Of a DNA stretch of 64,000 bases, positions 33,173 to 42,300 are shown in pieces. The notes beneath the pieces are model-generated. The model had not been told where the DNA came from. It worked only from the letters and a program-made list of their open reading frames with translations, and searched no databases. The stretch comes from Actinoplanes couchii (GTDB lineage Bacteria > Actinomycetota > Actinomycetes > Mycobacteriales > Micromonosporaceae), in NCBI RefSeq assembly GCF_016862075.1, contig NZ_BOMG01000042.1, forward strand, positions 62,001-126,000, written 5' to 3'. How positions within the stretch are numbered: position 1 is the stretch's first letter; each line of letters begins with the position of its first letter. The position numbers were made by a program, and so were the translations under genes.

Positions 33173-34113
33173 CCGACGTGATGTCCCGGGTCGACGCCCC
33201 GGCCGAATTGCGCATGGTGCCGTACACCTTTCTTCGGATGTTCGGCTCGCAACCGGATGTGGTGGCCTCCACCCGAGGCGGGCTCGGCCTGCTCGCGAAC
33301 CGTGGGGCGGCGCTCGCGGTGACCGTGCCCTGGGGCGCGATCGTGGCCGGCAGCGCCCGTGACGACGGCGTGCTGGAGTTGCGGTCCCGCAATCGGCCCA
33401 CCGAGGGGGTGACCCTGCAACCGGACGAGTGGTCGGCGGCGGCACCGGCCTGGGCGTGGCCGACGATCCGGGCGGCGAGCCGGTTGCGCGCGGCCGGTTT
33501 CGCCATCACCGGAGCCACCCTGGTCGTGCACACCGGTCTGCCCGGCGCGCTGTCGATCCCGACGGCCGCGGCTGCGACGGCGGCAACCACCAGGGCTTTC
33601 ATCGACCTGTACGCCCTACCCGCCGACGCCGCGACATCCGCCGTCGGCTCCCCCGTCGTCCTCCCCGACCGAGCCGCCGACCTGGCCGCCCTCGCCGATG
33701 GTGGGGCCGTGCTCGCCCGCAGCGACACGACCGTGGACCGGCTGCCGTGGAATCCGGCCGCGGCGGGCCTGCGCCTGCTCGTCGTGGAATCGGGCAACCC
33801 GGAGCTGGTGGGGAATCAGTCCCGGGACGGCGATGTGCAACAGGCCGCGCAGGCGCTTCGCCGTGGTGACCTGTTCCGGTTCGGGCGGCTGCTGCCGGCG
33901 CCCGAACCGGACACCGGGCCGGCCGCAGCCGCGGCAGCCGCGAACGATGCCGGGGCCCTCGGTGCGACACTCGTCGGCGACCCGGCCCGCCCGGCCCTCG
34001 GCGTCCTCCTGCACGCCGCCGACCTGCCCCGGATCCGGGCCGCGATCCGGGCCGCCCTCCCGCCCGGCGACTACCGCCCGAGGTTCCTCACCGCCGGTAG
34101 CCGAGCCGGCTGA
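33169..34113 (+). CDS. Degenerate galactokinase (GHMP)-like protein, probably not a kinase
   Basis: A 314-residue protein from GTG 33169 overlapping the methyltransferase stop (GTGA). The order of segments follows galactokinases: a front strand region (ANRGAALAVTVPWGAIVAG), RDDGVLELRSRN, LRAAGFAITGATLVVHTGLP, and a closing DAGALGATLVGDP that matches the C-terminal motif DAGALGARMTGGG. The catalytic landmarks are gone, however. There is no GEHTDYN-type motif, and the ATP-binding GLSSSAA is replaced by GALSIPTAA. The overall fold is inferred; a lost-activity scaffold, sugar sensor or activity on another substrate are possible. It is the last gene of the PKS operon. Confidence 0.55.
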   Translation: MTDVMSRVDAPAELRMVPYTFLRMFGSQPDVVASTRGGLGLLANRGAALAVTVPWGAIVAGSARDDGVLELRSRNRPTEGVTLQPDEWSAAAPAWAWPTIRAASRLRAAGFAITGATLVVHTGLPGALSIPTAAAATAATTRAFIDLYALPADAATSAVGSPVVLPDRAADLAALADGGAVLARSDTTVDRLPWNPAAAGLRLLVVESGNPELVGNQSRDGDVQQAAQALRRGDLFRFGRLLPAPEPDTGPAAAAAAANDAGALGATLVGDPARPALGVLLHAADLPRIRAAIRAALPPGDYRPRFLTAGSRAG

Positions 34114-34172
34114 CGTCCGATACCGATCGCTGATCACCTCCCGGCGGCACCCGGCCGATCAGAAAGAGCGGC

Positions 34173-34206
34173 TTGACGCATTCCGTTATCGGAATATGAT
34201 TGCGGC
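34173..34206 (+). promoter_or_regulatory. ArsR operon promoter with operator between -35 and -10
   Basis: TTGACG at 34173-34178 and TATGAT at 34195-34200 are spaced by 16 bases. The perfect inverted repeat ATTCCG-TTAT-CGGAAT (34180-34195) fills the spacer and touches the -10. The predicted start of transcription falls at about 34207, the first base of the ArsR ATG, and there is no Shine-Dalgarno sequence. The mRNA is therefore probably leaderless and repressed by its own product. Confidence 0.75.
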
Positions 34207-34548
34207 ATGGCGCGAGCAGCAACCACGTCGGACACGTTCAACGCGATCGCCGAACCGCAACGGCGGGACATCCTGACGCTGTTACGGTCCGGGGAGAGGT
34301 CGGTCACCGACCTGGCCCGGGAGCTGGGCATCAGTCAGCCGTCGGCCTCCAAACACCTGCGTGTGCTCCGCGAGGTGGGGCTGGTGCAGGCCCGCGAAGA
34401 GGGCAAACAACGGCTCTACGGGCTGGACGCCCGCGGGCTGCGCGAGGTCCACGAGTGGGTCGGCGGGTTCGAACAGTTCTGGGCCGGCAGCTTCGACCGC
34501 CTCGATGCGTATGTGCGGGAGCTGAAGAAGACACGAGCGGAGGACTGA
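34207..34548 (+). CDS. ArsR-family winged-helix repressor
   Basis: A 113-residue ArsR/SmtB-like protein. TFNAIAEPQRRDILTLLRSGERSVTDLARELGISQPSASKHLRVLREVGLVQ is the full winged helix, and EGKQRLYGLDARGLREVHEWV the wing and dimer helix. No Cys/His metal-binding set is present, so it belongs to the metal-independent branch regularly paired with SRPBCC genes. It contains a TTA codon at 34282. It overlaps the SRPBCC gene by a single base (TGATG), and a perfect palindrome in its own promoter suggests autorepression. Confidence 0.93.
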   Translation: MARAATTSDTFNAIAEPQRRDILTLLRSGERSVTDLARELGISQPSASKHLRVLREVGLVQAREEGKQRLYGLDARGLREVHEWVGGFEQFWAGSFDRLDAYVRELKKTRAED

Positions 34549-34988
34549 TGGACCGGGAGATCGTGATCGACCGGGTGGTCGACGCGCCGCGGGAGCTGGT
34601 GTTCGAGGCGTTCACCGAGGTCCGGCACCTGTCGCAGTGGTGGGGCCCGGCGGGGTTCTCGACCACCACCAGGGCGTTCACCTTCGCCGAGGGCGGGGTC
34701 TGGGAGTTCACCATGCACGGCCCGGACGGCACCGACTACCCCGAGTGGATCACCTGGACCGAGATCGTCCCGCCGGAGCGGATCGCGCTGCTGCACGGCG
34801 AGTCGGCCACCGACCCGAACGCGTTCACGTCGGTGCTGACGTTCACGGCCGCGAAGGACAAGACCTGGATCGAGATGCGCACGGTGTTCCCGACGAAACA
34901 ACTGCGCGACGAGGCCGTGGAGAGATACGGCGCGATCGAGGGCGGCCGACAGACCTTGAACAACCTAGCTGCGTACGTGGAGAAGTGA
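34548..34988 (+). CDS. SRPBCC/AHSA1-like domain protein
   Basis: A 146-residue START-like protein. REIVIDRVVDAPRELVFEAF, HLSQWWGPAGFSTTT and the C-terminal GGRQTLNNLAAYVEK are diagnostic of the AHSA1/YgjN branch, which has a hydrophobic ligand cavity. In this very common ArsR-SRPBCC-DHFR gene order the ligand and role are unknown. It overlaps both neighbours by one base, so all three are one translationally coupled unit. Confidence 0.92.
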   Translation: MDREIVIDRVVDAPRELVFEAFTEVRHLSQWWGPAGFSTTTRAFTFAEGGVWEFTMHGPDGTDYPEWITWTEIVPPERIALLHGESATDPNAFTSVLTFTAAKDKTWIEMRTVFPTKQLRDEAVERYGAIEGGRQTLNNLAAYVEK

Positions 34989-35578
34989 TGCCCGGAAAAG
35001 TGTTCTTCAGTGTCACGATGTCCCTGGACGGCTTCATCGCCCCGGAGGACCCGAACGAACTGATGGGGAAGAAGTGGGTCGAGCTGCAGAAATGGGTCTT
35101 CCCGCAGCGCTACTTCCGGGAGCGGCTGGGCCTGGGCGGCGGCGGAGAGGAAGGGCCCGACAACGATCTGGTACGGGACACCTTCGAGCGCACCGGCGCG
35201 AACGTGATGGGCAAGCGCATGTTCGACGCCGGCGAGCACGCCTGGCCGGAGAATCCGCCGTTCCGCACCCCGGTGTTCGTGCTGACGAAGGAGAAACGTG
35301 ATCCGTGGGAGCGCCTGGGCGGCACCACGTTCCACTTCGTCAACGACGGCATCGAGTCCGCTCTGGATCAGGCCCGGCAGGCCGCCGGAGACCGGGATGT
35401 CCGGATCTCCGGCGGCGCCGACACCATCCGGCAGTATCTGAACGCGGGCCTGGTCGACGAGTTCTCGATCGCCCTGTCACCGATGCTGTTCGGCCAGGGG
35501 ATCCGCCTGTTCGACGGCGTGGACATCCCCCTGGAAGCACAGCGGGTGACCCACCTGAACTACCGGTTGCCGAGGTAG
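34988..35578 (+). CDS. Dihydrofolate reductase family protein (RibD C-terminal-like)
   Basis: A 196-residue protein. VFFSVTMSLDGFIAPED is the first strand and active-site region of the RibD-C/DHFR-like family, RTGANVMGKRMFDAGEHAWP the mid motif, and ISGGADTIRQYLNAGLVDEFSIALSP the NADPH-side motif. Its closest well-known relatives are stand-alone reductases such as YyaP/YwjB-like proteins, not folate enzymes proper. It is the third gene of the ArsR operon. Its 3' end overlaps the convergent lyase gene by 19 bases. Confidence 0.9.
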   Translation: MPGKVFFSVTMSLDGFIAPEDPNELMGKKWVELQKWVFPQRYFRERLGLGGGGEEGPDNDLVRDTFERTGANVMGKRMFDAGEHAWPENPPFRTPVFVLTKEKRDPWERLGGTTFHFVNDGIESALDQARQAAGDRDVRISGGADTIRQYLNAGLVDEFSIALSPMLFGQGIRLFDGVDIPLEAQRVTHLNYRLPR

Positions 35579-37383
35579 TAGCTGACGTGCGGCGGCTGGT
35601 TGTAGGCCACGTTCTGCCAGGCCACACCCAGTCGGTAGAGCTTGTCCTGGACGAGCGTGGTGAACCCGTACCGGCTCGGGAAGGGTGTGCTGTAAAGGCG
35701 TAGCGCGGTGCTGTCGTCGGTGCGCCACAGCACCTCCTCGCGCCAGTCCCCGAGCAGATCGGCCTGCAGCGACGGCGTGCCCTTGGTGTAGTTGTTGGAC
35801 GAGGTGCCGGTGGCCGTCAGCAGCCGGGTGGTGGTCCGGGTGGCCGGATCCCACTTGCCGATGGTCCCGGTGCCGACTCCCGCGTCGGCGTCCCAGTCGT
35901 GGTCCAGGATCTCCCGGCCCAGGTCGCCGTCCCAGTAGAGGACGAAGTTGGCGGCCGGGATGTCGGTCGAGATCAGGGTGCCGTCGGTGCTGTAGAGCCA
36001 GCCGGTCGGGCTGTTCCACGCGCCGCCGACGGCCCACGTCTCCTCGCCGGGGTACGCCGGGTCGATGTCGCCGGAGGCGCCGCGCCCGGTGTCGATGCCG
36101 GTGAACTGCCCGTGCAGCACGGTGCCGGTGGCGGCGTCGTGGGTCTCCATGCCGTACGCGGCGGACTTGCTCTCGTGCACACCGAAGACTTCCAGGCCGG
36201 GACGGTTCGGGTCGAGGTCACCGACGTGCAGGGCGTCGCCGTGCCCGAGACCTGTCGAGTGCAGCACCGAGCCGTCGTCGTCGATGGTCAGCGCGCCGTA
36301 GACGATCTCGTCCCTGCCGTCGCCGTCCACGTCGGCGGGGGAGAGGTTGTGGTAGCCCTGCCCCTCGTACTGCTTCCCGGCGACGTTGCTGTCGAACGTC
36401 CACCGGTGCGTCAGGGCGCCGCCGGCGAAGTCATAGGCCACCAATACGGTACGCGTGTAGTAACCGCGCGCCATCACGATGCTCGGGTGCTTGCCGTCCA
36501 GGTACGCGACCGACGCCAGGAACCGGTCCACCCGGTTGCCGTAGCAGTCGCCCCACGCGCACACGTCGCCACGAGCCGGCTCGTACGGAATGGTGGTCGT
36601 CGCCGCACCGGTGCGCCCATTGAAGACGGTGAGGAACTCCGGGCCGGTCAGCACGTAACCGGCGGTGTTGCGGTGATCCGCGGTCGCGTCACCGATCACC
36701 GTGCCGGTGCCGTCGGTGGTGCCGTCGGCGGTCTTGGACACCACCTCGGCACGGCCGTCACCGTCGAAGTCGTACACCAGGAACTGGGTGTAGTGCGCCC
36801 CGGCCCGGATGTTGCGGCCCAGCCCGATCCGCCACAGCCGGGTGCCGTCCAGTTCGTAGGCGTCCAGGAACACCTCGCCGGTGACGCCGGACTGCGAGTT
36901 GTCCTTGCTGTTGTCCGGATCCCACTTCAGGACGATCTCGTACTGCCCGTCGCCGTCCAGGTCGCCGATGCTCGCGTCGTTGGCCCGGTAGGTGTCACCC
37001 GGCTTCTGCAGCGGGATGTCGAGATGATCGGTGTCCCAGGCGGTCACCGGCCGACTGCGAACCCCGCCCCGGAGAGCCACCGAGTAGCGGTCGCCGGGCT
37101 TTCCGCGTACGTCCAGAAAGTTTGATCTTCCGCGCATTTCAGAAAAAATCTTGCGACCGTTACGGAACACGTCGAAGGCGGCGTGGCGCCGGTCGTCGGC
37201 CAGCAGCCGCCAGCTGACCAGCACACCGTCCGGGGTGGGGACGGCCACCAGCCCGCGGTCCAGGCGCTCGGTCTGCCGCCCGTCGACCGTGATGGTCGCC
37301 GGGCGGTGACCGGCCAGGGCGGGCGCGGCGGGCAGCAGCACGACGGCGGCGACGAGGGCGACCGCGGTCTTGAAACGCTTCAT
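35560..37383 (-). CDS. Secreted rhamnogalacturonan lyase (PL11-like)
   Basis: A 607-residue secreted protein. Signal peptide (KR, TAVALVAAVVLLPAAPALA), an N-terminal fibronectin-like part (GLVAVPTPDGVLVSWRLL), then an eight-bladed propeller with repeated calcium loops DLDGDGQYE, DFDGDGRAE and DVDGDGRDE. GVTGEVFLDAYELDGTRLWRI, YTQFLVYD and EGQGYHNLSPADVDGDG are family landmarks of PL11, which cleaves the rhamnose-galacturonate backbone of pectin by beta-elimination. It is the third gene of a pectin operon, two bases behind the esterase gene, and it ends overlapping the DHFR-like gene tail to tail. Confidence 0.88.
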   Translation of the reverse strand: MKRFKTAVALVAAVVLLPAAPALAGHRPATITVDGRQTERLDRGLVAVPTPDGVLVSWRLLADDRRHAAFDVFRNGRKIFSEMRGRSNFLDVRGKPGDRYSVALRGGVRSRPVTAWDTDHLDIPLQKPGDTYRANDASIGDLDGDGQYEIVLKWDPDNSKDNSQSGVTGEVFLDAYELDGTRLWRIGLGRNIRAGAHYTQFLVYDFDGDGRAEVVSKTADGTTDGTGTVIGDATADHRNTAGYVLTGPEFLTVFNGRTGAATTTIPYEPARGDVCAWGDCYGNRVDRFLASVAYLDGKHPSIVMARGYYTRTVLVAYDFAGGALTHRWTFDSNVAGKQYEGQGYHNLSPADVDGDGRDEIVYGALTIDDDGSVLHSTGLGHGDALHVGDLDPNRPGLEVFGVHESKSAAYGMETHDAATGTVLHGQFTGIDTGRGASGDIDPAYPGEETWAVGGAWNSPTGWLYSTDGTLISTDIPAANFVLYWDGDLGREILDHDWDADAGVGTGTIGKWDPATRTTTRLLTATGTSSNNYTKGTPSLQADLLGDWREEVLWRTDDSTALRLYSTPFPSRYGFTTLVQDKLYRLGVAWQNVAYNQPPHVSYYLGNR

Positions 37384-37385
37384 GG

Positions 37386-38411
37386 TCAGGCTCTCCGATC
37401 CAGGGCGGCGGCGACGTACGGCTGGAGGTATCCCGAGAGCACCTGGTGACCGAAATCGTTCGGGTGGGTGCCGTCGTTGGTCATGGTCGCCGGATCCCAC
37501 CAGCCGGTGGTGTCGACGAACTCGATGTCCCGGTCCCCGGCCGCCTGTCGGGCCGCGACGGCCTCCGCGGTCTCGGCCGCCCACCAGCCCTTGAAGATCC
37601 GGACCGCCAGAATGGTCGCGCGCGGATTGTCGGCCCGCACATCGGCGAGGAAGTCCTCGTAGGCCACCCGGAAGTCCGCGCTGCTCACGCCGTGCCCGAC
37701 GTCGTTGGTGCCGATGTTGACCACGACGACGTCCGGGCGGAACCGGCGGAAGTCCCAGTCGGCGGCGCCGTCCTGGAAACCGACGTGCGGATAGCGGCCC
37801 TCCAGGCCGTAACAGCGGATGCCGCGGGTGCTCTCCTCGGCGGTCAGCTCGTTGAGGCAGGCACCGCTGAGGGCGATCTGGGTGTGCCGGACGCCCAGAT
37901 TCTCGCCGATGATCCACGGGTAGGCGGACAGCGCCACGTTGGTGGAGGTGTACCCGGCGGTGATCGAGTCGCCGACGAACTCGGCCGACTGCCGTTTCCG
38001 CTGCGGACGGAAGGTGTGCGCGCCGTCGTCCAGGGTCAGCCCCTGGAAACGGGCGTCGCCGGTGTAGCTGCCGGCCACGATCCGGTACGACACCAGCAGC
38101 GTGTGCCGGCCCTCGGCCAGTGGCTCCGGGGTCAGGTCGACGGTGCCGCTGACCTGACTGGCCAGGGTGTACGGGCCACCGTCGATGCTGTACCAGAAGT
38201 CGATCGTGTCGCGCTGCTCCAGGGCGACGCCGGTGCCGGTGAACCCGACCCGCAGGTAGGCGCCCGCCCACTGCGGGACATAGGCCGTCCGGTCGGTGGT
38301 GTCCCAGCGCCCGGTGTACTCGATGTTGCGGTCGGTGGGCGTGCCCTGCGCGGGCGGCGTCGCGGGGATCGGCAGGGTTCCCGCCATCAGGACGGACAGG
38401 AAAAGGTTCAT
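37386..38411 (-). CDS. SGNH carbohydrate esterase with N-terminal beta-sandwich (CE2-like)
   Basis: A 341-residue protein with a short signal sequence, a jelly-roll domain (RWDTTDRTAYVPQWAGAYLRVGF ... FWYSIDGG), then an SGNH hydrolase: FVGDSITAG (Ser block), GTNDVG (Asn block) and DGTHPNDFGH (Asp-His). The layout matches two-domain CE2-like deacetylases. In this operon it probably removes acetyl groups from pectin. Its ATG overlaps the upstream esterase stop (ATGA), and the lyase gene starts two bases after its own stop. Confidence 0.82.
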   Translation of the reverse strand: MNLFLSVLMAGTLPIPATPPAQGTPTDRNIEYTGRWDTTDRTAYVPQWAGAYLRVGFTGTGVALEQRDTIDFWYSIDGGPYTLASQVSGTVDLTPEPLAEGRHTLLVSYRIVAGSYTGDARFQGLTLDDGAHTFRPQRKRQSAEFVGDSITAGYTSTNVALSAYPWIIGENLGVRHTQIALSGACLNELTAEESTRGIRCYGLEGRYPHVGFQDGAADWDFRRFRPDVVVVNIGTNDVGHGVSSADFRVAYEDFLADVRADNPRATILAVRIFKGWWAAETAEAVAARQAAGDRDIEFVDTTGWWDPATMTNDGTHPNDFGHQVLSGYLQPYVAAALDRRA

Positions 38412-39265
38412 GCGGACCTTCCCAGAAGTGAGCGGGCGAGCCGGATGCGCTGCTCGCGGAGGTCACCGGCGACGAGTTCGGCGATCCGGGCCGCGCCGTA
38501 CGACTCGAAGTGGGTGTGGTCGTTGCAGAAGATCTGCCCGACCAGGCCGGTGCTGTAGTCGCCGTCGTTCGGGCACAGCGCGAGCGAGTTGTAGTAGTCG
38601 ACGCTGAGAGTCTGCAGGTCGATGTAGTCGGCGCCGGTGGCTTCGGCGGCCGCGATCGTCGGCTCGGTGAAGCCGCGGTTCTTGACGGCCGTGTCGCCGG
38701 AGCAGGTGATCGCGGCGACCGCGGACAGCACGATCGGGTGCGCGCCGCGGTCGATCGCGGTCTGCGCCATGTAGGTCATCAGCTCCCGGTACCGCTCGGT
38801 GCCGACGTGCCGGGGGCAGGTCGGCGAGCCGTCGTTGATACCGAACTGGATGAACAGGTAGTCACCGGCTGTCATCCCGTCGAGGACCTGCTGCCAGCGG
38901 GCCGAGTACGTCTCGCCGGTCAGCACGCACTCGCCGTCCGCGCCGATCTCGGCGGTCACGTTGGGCTCGTGCAGCCAGGTCTGGATGCTGCGGCCGCCGA
39001 ACGCCAGGTTGTGCACGGTGACGTTGTCACGGAACAGCGGGGCGAACTCGGCGCCCCAGCCGACCGGGCAGGTGCCGGTGGTGGGCGGGGCCATGGTCGA
39101 GTCGCCGGCCAGCCAGACGCCGACCGGGCGCGCGCCGGGATGGGCCGGGCCGCCCGGCGCGCCGGGGGACTCGCAGTCGGCGGGCGCGGCGTGCCCGGTG
39201 CCCGGCGCCACCAGGGTCAGGGCGATGGCCAGGGCGGACACGATCATCAGTCGAACTCTGCGCAT
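38408..39265 (-). CDS. Rhamnogalacturonan acetylesterase-like SGNH hydrolase (CE12-like)
   Basis: A 285-residue secreted enzyme: signal peptide MIVSALAIALTLVAPGTGHA, then VWLAGDSTMAP (Ser), NLAFGGRSIQTWL (Gly), FIQFGINDGS (Asn) and FCNDHTHFESYGA (Asp-His). The GDST variant and the late DHTHF block are typical of rhamnogalacturonan acetylesterases. I chose the ATG at 39265 because AGGAG lies five bases upstream; an ATG at 39283 overlaps the operator palindrome. It is the first gene of the three-gene pectin operon. Confidence 0.85.
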   Translation of the reverse strand: MRRVRLMIVSALAIALTLVAPGTGHAAPADCESPGAPGGPAHPGARPVGVWLAGDSTMAPPTTGTCPVGWGAEFAPLFRDNVTVHNLAFGGRSIQTWLHEPNVTAEIGADGECVLTGETYSARWQQVLDGMTAGDYLFIQFGINDGSPTCPRHVGTERYRELMTYMAQTAIDRGAHPIVLSAVAAITCSGDTAVKNRGFTEPTIAAAEATGADYIDLQTLSVDYYNSLALCPNDGDYSTGLVGQIFCNDHTHFESYGAARIAELVAGDLREQRIRLARSLLGRSA

Positions 39266-39282
39266 GGACTCTCCTGGAGTCA

Positions 39283-39342
39283 TGAAACGTTTCAGCAGAA
39301 CGTGTTACCGTGAGATTAAATATCGATAACCATCGGTGTCAA
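39283..39342 (-). promoter_or_regulatory. Pectin operon promoter and LacI-type operator
   Basis: On the minus strand, TTGACA (39342-39337) and TAATCT (39318-39313) are spaced by 18 bases. Just downstream of the predicted start lies TGAAACGTTTCA (39283-39294), a perfect 12-bp palindrome with the central CG of LacI/GalR operators. Such a position would block transcription when bound. The LacI-family gene at 42675 is the obvious candidate regulator. Confidence 0.72.
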
Positions 39343-39376
39343 GGAATGCATCGACGGCACTGGCTAACGTGGCGTC

Positions 39377-42300
39377 GTGGTGAACAGCAGATTCGCGCAC
39401 TGGCCCGGCCGCGTGGTCACGATCGCGGGCATCTGGGTGGTGCTCAGCTTCCCGTTCCGCGGCTTCGGCTGGACCTGGTGGGTCGACTACGGGTTCGGGA
39501 TGCTCAACGTGCCCGCCGAGCCGAACCTGTTCATCGCCGCCGTGCTCCTGCTGATGGGCAGCGCCCTGCGCCGCCGGCTGCGGGCCGCGTTCCTGCTGCT
39601 GCTCGTCTACCAGGTGTGCGCGACAGTGCTGGACGCCGCGGTGCTGGTGGCCGGCGTCGTCTTCTGGAACGACCTCAGTGCCGCCGACCTGGACCTGTCC
39701 CGCACCGACGTGGTGCTGACCGGGGTGGCGACCGTGCTCAGCACGATCGTGGTGATCCTGCTCTGGCGTTCCCGGCGGGCGTTCCCGGCGCGGCTGGGCC
39801 GCGGCTCGTGGCTCTGGGCGACGTCGGTGCTGGCAGCCGGCCTGATCACCGCCTGGAGTCTGGCGTTCGCCCTGACCATGCTGTTCCCGGACACCCTGCG
39901 GGGCAGTGGCGAGCGGGTGGTCTGGGCGAACCGGTCCGCGCTCGGGCTGAGCCCGGCCGGGGACAACGCCGGGCTCAACGGGCACCACGGTTACCACTGG
40001 GTGTCGGTGGCCGCGTCGACAGTCTCCGCGCTGGTGCTGCTGGTCGCGGTCGGGCTGTTCCTGCGGTCGGCGCGGGCCAAGCAGTACCTGGACACCGACG
40101 CCGAACTGCACCTGCGCCGGCTGCTGCTGACCGACGGCGAGGACGACTCGCTCGGCTGGTTCGCCACCCGCCGGGACAAGTCGGTGATCTTCTCCCCGGA
40201 CGGGCGGGCCGCCGTCACCTACCGGGTGGTCGCGTCGGTCAGCCTGGCCAGCGCCGACCCGATCGGGCATCAGGCGTCCTGGCCCGCGGCGATCGGGGCG
40301 TGGCGGGCCGAGGCCCGACGGCACGGCTGGTTCACCGCGGTGCTGTCGGCGAGCGAGACCGGCGCCACCGCGTACGTCAGTGCGGGTTTGAAGGCCCTGG
40401 GCATCGGCGACGAGGCGATCCTCGACGTCGCCGGGTTCACCCTGCAGCCGAAGACGATGCGGCCGGTGCGGCGGGCCGTCGACCGGGTGCGCGCCGCCGG
40501 TTACACCTGCCAGGTCCGGCGGCAGGCGGCGATCGGCGCGGACGAGCTGGCCGAACTGGACCGGGTGGCCGCCACCTGGCGTGACGGCGGCACCGAGCGC
40601 GGTTTCTCGATGGCGCTGGGCCGGTTCGGCGATGCGGCCGACGGACGGTCCGTCGTGGTCACCGCCCACGATGATCATGGTTTGGTACGGGGGATCCTCA
40701 CGTTCGTAACGTGGGGTGTCCGGGGTCTGTCCCTGGACCTGATGCGCGCCGACCGGACGGCGGAGAACGGTCTCACCGAGTTCCTGGTGGCCGGGCTCGT
40801 GGAGGCGTGCCCCGACCTGGGCGTACGCCGGATCTCGCTGAATTTCGCGATGTTCCGTTCGGTGTTCAGCTCGGCCGACGGGGTGGGCGCCGGGCCGGTG
40901 ATCCGGGTGACCGACGCCGTGCTGGGCCTGGCTTCCCGGTTCTGGCAGCTGGAGTCGCTCTACCGCGCCAACGCCAAGTACCTGCCGGCCTGGGTGCCCC
41001 GCTTCCTCTGCTTCGACTCCTCGCTCGCCCTGAGCCGGGCGGTCTACGCCGCGGCCCGCGCCGAGGGCTTCCTGCCGTCGCTGCTGCCGCCGGTGCCCGC
41101 GCCCGACGCCGCGTTCGCCGAGGCGGTCCGGGCGCAGGAGGACCAGCTGCTGCGCCCGCCCCGCCCGGAACGCCGCCTGAGCCAGCAGCAACGCGCCCGC
41201 CTGGAGAAGCGGGACCGGCTGGTCCGCGACGGCGTCGAGCCCTACCCGGTGGCCGTCGCCCGCACCACCACCCTGGCCGCGGTCCGCGAGACCCATCCCG
41301 GCCTGCCGCCGGATGCCCGCACCGGCGTGCAGGTGTCGGTCACCGGGCGGATCCGGGCGCTGCGCGACCTGGGCGGGGTGATCTTCGCCCGGCTCCGCGA
41401 CGGCGACACCGACCTGCAGGTCATGCTCACCGCCGCGACGACCCCGGCGGACGTGCTGCGGCGCTGGCGGCGGACCGTCGACCTCGGCGACCACGTCAGC
41501 GTCACCGGCGAGGTGGCCACCTCCCGGCGCGGCGAGCTGTCGATCCTGGCCACCGACTGGGCGATGGCCGCGAAATGCCTGCGCCCGCTGCCGGACGAGC
41601 ACGCCGGGTTCACCGATCCGGAGGCGCGGGTCGCCCAGCGGCACCTGGATCTGCTGGTCAATCCGGAGGCGATGCGGGTTCTCCGGGATCGCAGCACGGC
41701 TGTCAGAGCACTGCGAGACGCTTTTGCGGTACGGGGTTTCACCGAGGTCGAGACTCCGATGCTGCAGACGGTCCACGGTGGTGCGGCCGCCCGCCCGTTC
41801 GTGACCCACATCAACGCGTACGACATGGAGCTGTTCCTGCGGATCGCCCCCGAGCTGTATCTGAAGCGGCTGTGCGTGGCGGGCATGGACCGGGTCTTCG
41901 AGTTGAACCGCAACTTCCGCAACGAGGGCGCCGACGCCACCCACAATCCGGAGTTCACCTCGCTGGAGGCGTACCAGGCGTACGCCGACTACGACACCAT
42001 GCGGCTGCTGACCAGGGAACTCATCCTGGAGACGGCGACCGCGGTGCACGGTGAGCCGGTGGCGGCGCGGCCCGAGGGCCGGGTGGACCTGACCGAACCG
42101 TGGGCGGTGGTGACCGTGCACGAGGCGGTCAGCAAGGCCACCGGCGCGTCGCTGACCTCGGACACCCCGGCCGATCGGGTGCGCGAGGTGTGCGCGGCCC
42201 ACGGGGTGCACGCCCCGGCCGACGCGAGCGCCGGTGAGCTGGTCGTCGAGCTGTACGACGCGCTGGTCGAGAAACAGACCACCTACCCGACGTTCTACAC

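Noticed and set aside
39305-42211. A 968-codon open frame on the minus strand opposite lysX
   Set aside because: It has no recognisable domains and is rich in Gly/Arg/His/Gln, as expected from the antisense of a high-GC gene. The plus strand encodes a complete, well-conserved LysX.
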